NCBI GenBank assembly: GCA_028673005.1
Contig: CM054112.1
Coordinates: 186,942,564 to 187,006,563, forward strand
DNA length: 64,000 nt
Direction of reading: 5' to 3'
Source of the DNA: Tanypteryx hageni
Taxonomy: Eukaryota > Arthropoda > Insecta > Odonata > Petaluridae
Part shown: positions 55,801 through 64,000 of the stretch, piece by piece
Layout: each line of letters starts with the position of its first letter
How positions within the stretch are numbered: position 1 is the stretch's first letter
Position numbers and translations under genes: made by a program
Notes under the pieces: generated by a model
What the model was told of the DNA's origin: nothing
Database searches by the model: none
What the model saw: the letters and a program-made list of their open reading frames with translations, nothing else

Positions 55801-56835
55801 AAACCGTAACCAATCCCGAAAACCGGACAGTTGGACATCATAATTATGAATAGAGTGTTTCCAATGAGGTGAAAATACCTATGTTCAAATTGGCCAAGAA
55901 ATGTTACAAGTTAACGTTCCTGGACAGCGACTTCAGTTCAAATTTTGTTTCACTCTTATCACTTAGGAGTTAAATTAAAAAAATCTTAAATCAGGCTTAT
56001 CATAAGTATATCATATTTCAATACCTATATTTTAATTTAACCGGGCACTAACTACAAACTGTTGACAATATCAGAGAGTCTGATTTTGTTGTAAACGTGT
56101 TACATACTATCCCTTTTAGAGACTTTTTATATTTAATAAGTTAAACGCGTTCAAAAAATTTGTTTTTACAGAATCTATTCACTGTTACAAGGGGTTCGCC
56201 ACCGAAACTATCATTACTCAAGGATCTCACGAAGAAAAAAGATTGGGAACGGCTGACCTAAATCAATTCTAAAAAATGGCGCAATATACAGTGCACAAAC
56301 TTTCTCATATACTACCCATGCATCTGGTCTCAGTACACTCCTTTATGACTGGAAGGAACTCTTACTGCTACAAAAAAACCGAGAAAAATATCTTATGCAC
56401 GTAAATGGTATTAATATGTTCATTATCTCATATGTGTGTAATGCAAACTGGATAAATAGTTATATCATACATAGATATAAAGTATTATGGGGATTGGCGA
56501 AGGCAGTTAGGAGCTGAAGGATTATTGCTAGATGAAGATTGTTGAGAGAACTGGGGAGAGCTGGGTAGCGTAAAAATCTGTATGTTATAATGTCGCTGGA
56601 CGCTACATAGTTATCTTTTGAGAAATGTGTCTTATGTGATATTATTTATGTCACCAACCTCAATAACAGGTTTTAATTAAAATCATTCGAGCCATTTTTT
56701 GAATAAACTGACACTGTGAAAATCAACAAGTATAAACTACCCTTCATTGTAGCGCTATATCGTTCATCCCTTCATAGTTTCTATTCTGGAAAATGTTATG
56801 GCCAAATACTAAATATAATTTTATTTCGTTGAACC
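55801..56835. other. No recognisable gene
   Basis: AT-rich DNA between the F3 repeat and the large hAT element. No coding or repeat match was seen. Confidence 0.4.
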
Positions 56836-57069
56836 GTCTAGGCCAGTGGTGAGTATCCTTTATTAACCGCGGGCCACTCAGACAGCGGTGATTTGGCAAA
56901 GTGCCACAAAAAGTTTTTAAAACATAATATTAATATATTTACAAATCGAATTGTATTTATTTTATCAATATTTGTGTTGGACTACGATTAACTGTTTGGC
57001 TTCTTGAACATGTAATACTAATCCATTTATGTCTATTCTTGATAGAATTTCTGCCTTGGATTTGGAAAT

Positions 57070-57091
57070 CTCTCTCTCTCTCTCTCTCTCT
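57070..57091. repeat. (CT)n microsatellite
   Basis: Eleven CT units near the 3' side of the hAT element. Confidence 0.9.
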
Positions 57092-57391
57092 CCGGCCTCC
57101 TGTTTCTCTTTCTGCACTTTTACGACTTTTCTCTGAAGTCTATTCATTCACTCTAATAATTTTAACTTCAAACGTAAAATTTTAATAGTTCCAAATGCTA
57201 TGAAATTTGTGCTGAAAACTTATGCATAAACAAATAGTTATAGCAGGCACACACCTAGGATTTTCTGCTGGGGGGTGGTTAGATAAAATTTTAAGTTTAG
57301 ATTTAAAAAACTCTCACCTTTTTAAACTCAATTTTGGCCGTTGATGTCTGGTGTCAAGGTAGTTGTTGCAAGAAGAAGAAGATTCTGGAGA

Positions 57392-59131
57392 TTACCATTC
57401 TTTAATCGTGACCTCTGCTTGTTTTTGATCACTTTCATCGCCGAAAACGCTTGTTCGCAGATGTACGTATACATACTTGGAAACCGACATATATTTCTGC
57501 GCAAAGTTTCTCAAATTTGGAAAACTTTCTCGAGGCAGGATTCGCCAAAATTCAATCATTTCTTTCCAATTTGGTACTGCAGCAAGTTGATCAAATTTGC
57601 TTTTCAGTGCGGAATTGAATTTTAAGTCCATAATTTCGGTTTTAATTTTAGAATCCATGTCATTAATCCTTTCATCTGATAATGGGAACGGATTCGTAAA
57701 AAGTGCAATGTGTCTTTCCTCTCCTCCGAAGTTGCAGAAACTAGATTCAAAGGCCTCTAAGTCCATCAAGTTTTTCAATATATTTATCATATCTAAATTT
57801 GAATAAGTCACTCTGCATTTTTAGGTGTTCAAAGTTATCCAGTCTTTTCTGTCTTAGATGCGATGCCAGCATATTAAGTTTCATCTTAAACGACATTATA
57901 TCATTAAAAAGGTGTAAAAACGATTAATCTTTTCCTTGCAGTTTTACATTTAAAGTATATCAGCAATATCTGCTAAAAATGCTAGGTCACTTAGTCTCAA
58001 ATTTCTTCTTTCCTCATAGAGCTCATGCTTTTCTTCCAAAAATTGTGGGATGGTATCTTTCCGAAGCCAAAAGCGATGCAACACTTTCCCTCTGGAAAGC
58101 CAACGCACATCGGCATGCAGAATAACATCGCCGGACTCTTTTTCCAACTTTTCGCAATATTCTTTGAACTGGCGGTGATAGTCCTTTTGCTCTAATTTTA
58201 TTGACACACTTAACCACAGTAATGATAACGCCATTCATTTTTAAACTTTTTCCACACAAGGCTTCTTGGTGTATAATACAGTGATATGATAACAAAGATC
58301 GATTCAACAAATGTTCAAGTAAAGCCGTGCACCCATTGTTTTTCCCTATCATTGCTGGTGCGACATCAATACAAAAACTTTCCAGCTTATTGTAATCAAG
58401 GTTCTTTATTTCTAAGAATGATTTTAATTTTTCAAACAAATAGGTACCTTTTGTTGTCCCATGGAGTGATTCGAGACTATAAAGCTCCTCAATTACGTGG
58501 AAATCTTCACTTACTGCCCTTATAAAAATGCAAAGCTGTTCAGTGTAGCAAATGTCCATAGATTCGTCCATTGAGATTGAAAAGTATTTGCACTCCAAAG
58601 CAAGGTTTGTAATTTGCTTAACAACATCGTTCGCGCTTTCTTCCACTCGCCCCGTTATGGTCTCTCTTGATAGCGAGATATCCCTTACTTTTTTTCAATT
58701 GTCGAATCACCAAGTCGTGCGGCGACAATTTCAAGACTGGGTTTTATTAACTCTTCACCAGCTGAAAATTGCTTCTTTTTTAGCAAGCAGAAAAGTAATT
58801 TCGTGAGACTCCTCAAGCATAGATACGCATACATCACTGCACTTAAAAAGAAATTGCTGTTTTTTATACACGAAATCTTATTGCTTACATATTTACTGCG
58901 TAATTTCGTGTTACATTTTATCCTTTGCCTTTCAATCTGATCTTTATGTTTAGTCTCATAATGCCTCTTCAGATTATATGTTTTTAGATTTTGAATTGTG
59001 ATACAACACACCAGGCACGCAGGTATACCATCCAATCCCAAAGTAAAGAGAAATTCTTCTTCCCACTCACTATTAAACTCGCGGTTACGAACACCCTCAG
59101 CTTTCCTTTTAAGCGATTTGTGCAATCTCAT
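57392..59131 (-). pseudogene. hAT transposase pseudogene (GTF2IRD2/ZBED-like)
   Basis: From the high end: KRKAEGVRNREFNSEWEEEF and a BED/C2H2-like finger (C..C near residues 38-42 and H...H in RRHYETKH form) at 59131-58940. Next come the ISMDESMDICYTEQLCIFIR block (58646 onward), DVAPAMIGKNNGCTALLE, CIIHQEALCGKSLKM, DVRWLSRGKVLHRFW and LSDLAFLADI (to 57950), then PFPLSDERI...LKFNSALKSKF and FPNLRNFAQK (57811-57392). The order is that of GTF2IRD2-type hAT proteins. Frames shift at about 58680, 58200 and 57900 and near the C-terminus, so no intact protein remains. Confidence 0.9.
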
Positions 59132-59796
59132 TTTGTGGGTTTAAAACTCTACGTTCAAGAAATTAATGACGAAATTGATTCAGTTATAAGTAATACCAAA
59201 ATTTAAATTATAAAGTTACACAAAATATCAACACTAGTTTTAAAGAATTACAAATTAAATGCACACTAATGCAACACTCAGATTTGGCTACTGAACAGGA
59301 GAACAGCTTCAAGCAAACTGACCTGTGTAAATACAATTAGTTTCGAACCCCTTTATTGCCTGGCATTGACCCTCATGTATAGGACTATGCATTTCGTCAC
59401 TTTCCCATATGTCCTTTTCAGTTGACCCTACCCTTCTTTGGTTAATTTAGTATACTAGAGGCAGAGACCTAAGTTACACATCTTTGTCTTTACTTCCTGT
59501 ATGGATATTTATTGCATTCAAACCAAAGAAAATTTACGACCTTTCTCTTCTACAACTTTTTCTCTTTACTGCCACTCCTTACGCCTTTGGCCTTCAATAA
59601 CGAGTTTGTAAAGAAAAATTATGTTTTTTTAAAGTCTGTTCTATACTATTTACAAAGAACCCGGCGCCCGCCAGGATTGCCATTTGGTGGGGTTCAACCC
59701 TTGAGTAAGTACCCATCTGGTTCATACAAATTCCACAGTATAGGGTTACTAAGGGAGAGAATTTAGAGTTTTTAGGGGGCTGAAGCTCGTGAGTAC

Positions 59797-61000
59797 TAGT
59801 GATGGACATAGTCGTTCTTTTATGAACTTGGTTTAATGTAGGATTTCCTGTGATGAATGTTGGAAAACTGTTTGTTGTTATGATTTTTCGGCTCCCCATT
59901 TTGTTTATAACAATTTTATTAAAGCATATTTGTTAATGGCAATACTAAACGACGTGGGCGTACGGTGAAGGGGGATATTGGGGTCAGAACCCCCCGAAAT
60001 CTTTGAACGAACTTTAAAAAATCGACTAAGTAATCCAAATCACTGCATTGGGTAATTGCTATGTAACTAAATTAAACTAGATAGTGTTTAGTTTCATTCT
60101 GAAAACTTTCCAAAAGCATCTTCCAAATTCCACTTCCTTGGCGCTCCATTTATTGGTAGTAAGAAGCAGAAAAACTACTGTTTCCGGCAAGGCCAACGCA
60201 GTCCTTTTCGTCGCTGATATTCCTTCTATATTTCTCTCTCTCGGTGGAAGAATTTAAAAATTTTTGGAATTAAAATTAATTCTTAATAAATTATTATATT
60301 ATTAAAATTAATAAATTAAAGAATTTTTGTGGAAGAATGGAAAAATCTTTGACGATATATATTTCCTCCGAAACATCAAAGTATTATAAAATTATTACGA
60401 ATTATGTTGTTGAAAGTGTGGTTGTTTCTCGTCTATTAATATCTCATGAACCCATAATATCCCTTTATTCACAATCATTTCGAAGTACAGAAGTCAAATC
60501 TTGCAATCCCAATAAACAATAAAAAACATTTTGTTGCGCTGCGAAAAGAACAGAGACACATCACTCCGGTACGAAATACACTTCTGCGCATGTCCGATTT
60601 CGTTCATCCAACTCCAGAACGAAATTCCCTGACAAGGAGAGGCTACGGACTGTAACTCACTGATTCGGTTCATTTTCTACCAATGAAGAGTTTATGTCAA
60701 CATAAGAATATACCTTTTCGGAATTTCGGGCCAATGGCTTTTAGTTTAAGAGAAATAATTATGAGTCCGAGGAACGAAATTTCCGAATCCGAGTGGAGTC
60801 CGAGGAACCATTGAGTCCGGAACGAAATCCTCCGAGTCCATCGTTGGTCGAGTCCGAGGAACCATTGATCCTGGAAGGTCCGGAACGAAATCCTCCGAGT
60901 CTGAGGAACGACATTTTTCAAGGCCGTGGATTCGTACCAGCTGGTTCCTGCTCCGGATTCGTTCCGTTGGAACAAATCCTTCCGGAACGACACAACACTA
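59797..61000. mobile_element. hAT element nested in a hAT element
   Basis: The ends are TAGTGATGGACATAGTCGTTC-like (59797 onward) and, inverted from 61000, TAGTGTTGTGTCGTTCCGG. A perfect 8-bp duplication GTGAGTAC flanks it (59789-59796 and 61001-61008). The right half holds a cluster of GGAACGAAAT/GAGTCCGAGGAAC subterminal repeats (60760-60990). No transposase; probably non-autonomous. Confidence 0.85.
60755..60990. repeat. Subterminal GAGTCCGAGGAAC / GGAACGAAAT cluster
   Basis: At least five GAGTCCGAGGAACC- or TCCGGAACGAAATCC-type units in direct order and spacing variants, at the right end of the nested hAT, as expected for transposase binding sites. Confidence 0.7.
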
Positions 61001-61130
61001 GTGAGTACCACCTTCTGGGTGAGCCCCTTCAGGAACTAAGAATTTTCTTAAGGCTCTGCGGGCCACTTAGGAAAGGGTCGAGGGCCACGAGTTGCCCGCG
61101 TTCCACAGGTTGCGCACCACTGGTCTAGGC

Positions 61131-62238
61131 TCTAACAGCAAAGGTCGCGCACATACTGACAGACGGCAAGGCGAAAACCACTTTTTTAGACTCGGGGACA
61201 CCAAAAACGTGTAATTCCGTGAAAACTTCGCAATCGAATTTATTCGCGATTACAATTCTTTCTCTATATACTACGTATGTGAGACAGTAAAATGAAAACT
61301 AATATTATGCGAACAAATCTTTGAAATCTGGATTTAGTTGTATAAATGAATTTCTAAATTTTGATAAAATACTAAGATATTCCATGCTGTCACATTTTAA
61401 TAACCTAATTAACATTTATTAGTATTAATGAATTTCGATATCCAATTTTTTATATTTATTCCACCACGAAAACTTTATAATATTTGTAATAATGCATTCA
61501 AAGAGCTATATAAAACCTCATATTTTCTGTTTTTAACAATACATTACACTGAACTGTGCTACATAATAAAAAGTATAGAAAATTGTTTTCAAAATTTATG
61601 GGTCCATCAATCCATTGTAACTCATCAAAAGATTATTGTTTTACTATAATTTAAATTTAAATTTAATAATATTTTAATTGCATATTCCCTTACTGATAAA
61701 TTATACATACATTTCGCTTTGATATATATCACAAGTAGATAATAAAAATTACCGGAAACCTTTGGCTGTGAAACGTGATAATGCACGAAGGAATTTATTC
61801 GGATTATAAGCGCAATATATGTGTATCATAATCGTTCGTCGTGAAACCGTATGCGATAAATGCCAGGATAAACATGTAAACATATCGAGACGGCGGTTTT
61901 CATTGATTCTTGTTTTATTATTATTAATGTGAACTAAGTTTGAAGTATTATAAGTGACCAAATGTAGGAATCGCCTTCTTGAGAAAGAAATCTCTTTAAA
62001 TTACAAACCTGTTTATTTCGTGGAAATGGAAAGAATTTTTACATATTTTTATTAATATTCATTGTAGATTACAAATTGCCCAAATCGTGATATATATATT
62101 AACTTCAGGAAAAGGAAATGTAGTGATGAGGGTGGTAACAAGATGTTGAAGGAAGCCCAGCGGACACTTACCAAGTTGAGGACCAAGTTGGCAGGCTGCT
62201 GGGAGCGTCGAAGAGACACACGTAAATAAACACGCACA

Positions 62239-62312
<74 letters not shown>

Positions 62313-64000
62313 CGTATTGGATATGGTGAATATGAAGTTGCCAATGGAGAATAGATGGCATGCTTACTGGGATGAATTCATGTATGAGACTAGTCTTCCT
62401 CAACACCGTAACATTCCATTCAGGTCGATCATTATAATTCATTTTAGGGGCTATCCGATAATTAACTACAAAATTCTGGTGTAAATTTCCCTTAGAATAT
62501 TATGAGATAACTGCTAGTAGTTTTTAAAATTAACGAAAAGAATCAGTCTATCGAACCAAACGAGAAAAGCGAATAATTCGAATCTTCATCAGAAATCTTC
62601 AAACGTTCGAAGTACATCTCACAAAATCTTCATAGACCAAAGTGAAAGCAAAAAAATCATTTTTGTGATAAAGAAATTCGCGTTATTACATCAAAAGTTG
62701 AAATTACCCGAAGAATCGATCAAAATCCTATCATCTATAAATAGGACTAGATTAGATAGCAAGAACTTAATTTAAATAAACTCCGCGAACAATAATAATA
62801 GAATAACCGGTCGGATTACGCGCTATCATCCGTTAAACTCATTATCAATTTTACCGAATGCGACAAGTGACCCGAACGTACACTTGTGTTTTCGTTATCT
62901 CGCATTCTATTTATACGGACTGTCCAATAGCGCCACTATAATAACGCAGAATCCGCGACCGCGGTGAAGGCGATAGATTTAGGAGGCCCTGCGAGTCCAT
63001 ATTATATTAAAAATAACGAATTATGAAGGACCTAAAAATTATTTTCGCGGGGGTGAAAGTTTGCAGTTCCGCCAGTGGTAATGTCCAGCTCTTCTGAGCC
63101 ACGGAATCTGTTCAATTAACTTAAACTGTAGTTAAAATAATGAGGCGACCTGTCAAGAGACAATTATTATCCCGTTCATTTCTCGAAAGTTCCAAATGCA
63201 AGAGGACGTATCATAGCGAGCGACTCGAATCATAAAAAATCGATCGATCTTTGACCCGTTGGCGATATCGATCGGCCGCTGAGGATGCGACGAATCCCCG
63301 GTATTCCAGAGGAAATATCGTTCGCAAATGAACGGATGCGCTCGAAATGACGTTTGCGAAAAGCATTAATAACCATTTGTTTGACATCCATTAAGAAATA
63401 AAGAGGATACCGTTCGTGCGACAAGCACATAATTACCGTCAACGTTTCGAGGACATAATGAAACCATATTGCGTGCTCGTTTAATTCTCTATCGCGCGAT
63501 TCGATATTTCTACTCGGGTGATTATTTTCGACGCATTATTTTCGCTACATCCGCTCGATGCGTGCATTCGGATTAATTCGAGAGGGTTTGTAATATGTGC
63601 CGTCGGTAAAGGTGCGACGAGGAAAAAAATGCGTCCAAACAATTTATATGCGAACGGAGGCAAACGCCGAAGGAGTCGGGATGTGTGTGCCGTCATTGCC
63701 AGGAAGGGTTCGTCGGGGGCTTCCGCCGTTTAATCATTTCGCGGTTCGCTCTCTGTTCTTCGTTTATTATTTCTTTTTTCGTTTCTCTCCCCAAACGAAT
63801 TTCCGTGAAACATCTCCACCCGTCTGTTTGCTCTCCTCGAGCGGATAATTTGATTACGTAAAAGCGCTCCGTAACAAAACCAATGATTGTTCCGCGGTCG
63901 CTGAAGTGTCGACCCGCGTTTTAGAAAGTGTGACACTACAGCAAGAGATACTAAGTATACGAGAGGTAAAACAAATGAAAGAAATTTACGGAATCGCCGG
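61131..64000. other. No recognisable gene
   Basis: AT-rich up to about 62800, then less so and richer in CpG (62800-64000). Frames are all under 90 codons except one running through the TA repeat. No family similarity or TIR pair was seen. Confidence 0.4.
62241..62308. repeat. (TA)n microsatellite
   Basis: About 34 uninterrupted TA units. An isoleucine/tyrosine frame runs through it and is an artefact. Confidence 0.97.

Larger units (their letters stand above)
56844..61122 (-). mobile_element. hAT element, 4.3 kb, with transposase pseudogene
   Basis: The ends are CAGTGGTGAGTATCC (56844 onward) and, inverted from 61122, CAGTGGTGCGCAACC, with GCGGGC(C/A)ACTC blocks inside both, a hAT terminus of the CAGTGGTGCGCAA type. 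A perfect 8-bp duplication GTCTAGGC flanks it (56836-56843 and 61123-61130). The minus-strand transposase pseudogene occupies 59131 to about 57392. A second hAT element (59797-61000) is nested between the transposase start and the right end; without it the element would be about 3.1 kb, a normal hAT size. Confidence 0.93.

Noticed and set aside
62059..62442. 127-codon frame with an I/Y run
   Set aside because: It reads through a (TA)n microsatellite.

Overview
The window looks like nuclear DNA of an invertebrate animal, most likely an insect. It is AT-rich, intron-bearing and crowded with decayed DNA transposons (hAT, piggyBac, Tigger/pogo, Tc1-mariner), tRNA-derived retroposons, foldback elements and simple repeats. 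There are no operons or bacterial signals. The species cannot be named from the sequence alone.

Only one host gene can be supported. It lies on the minus strand between 21314 and 8777 and is a serine carboxypeptidase of family S28, closest to lysosomal Pro-X carboxypeptidase (PRCP). Seven exons, about 345 codons, join in frame with GT-AG introns: signal peptide, N-terminal domain, the nucleophile motif GGSYGG and part of the cap domain. The last 130 or so residues, with the catalytic Asp and His, were not found and probably lie beyond base 1. Intron 3 (8.7 kb) is swollen by transposons: a 572-bp Tigger derivative, a piggyBac fragment, two inverted mariner fragments, a long GA tract and a hAT element inserted 12 bp from the 5' splice site.

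Layout. 1-5.4 kb: a probable old hAT element holding a second, clean hAT copy (298-1951) and one arm of a 1.5-kb repeat whose inverted partner is at 32.4-33.9 kb. 6-8.7 kb: a broken piggyBac gene and a broken Tigger gene. 8.8-21.3 kb: the PRCP-like gene. 21.3-34 kb: mostly unique AT-rich DNA with a GC-rich patch (27.7-28.5 kb), a 48-bp minisatellite and a complete SINE. 34.1-41 kb: a Foldback-like element, interspersed repeats that recur elsewhere in the window, and retroposon tails. 42.5-50 kb: purine/pyrimidine tracts, a hAT nested in a hAT, and otherwise unrecognised DNA. 51-56 kb: foldback palindromes carrying hammerhead-ribozyme-like motifs, plus two degenerate tandem arrays. 56.8-61.1 kb: a 4.3-kb hAT element with a GTF2IRD2/ZBED-type transposase pseudogene and another hAT nested in it. 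61.1-64 kb: unrecognised AT-rich DNA.

The most interesting signals are the hammerhead-like motifs of a minimal type (at 38.85, 51.30 and 55.02 kb, with a mirror copy at 54.93 kb), in which helices I and II vary by compensating changes, and a retroposon 3'-end family in which a hairpin before AATAAAG is kept while its stem sequence and its microsatellite tail differ in each copy.
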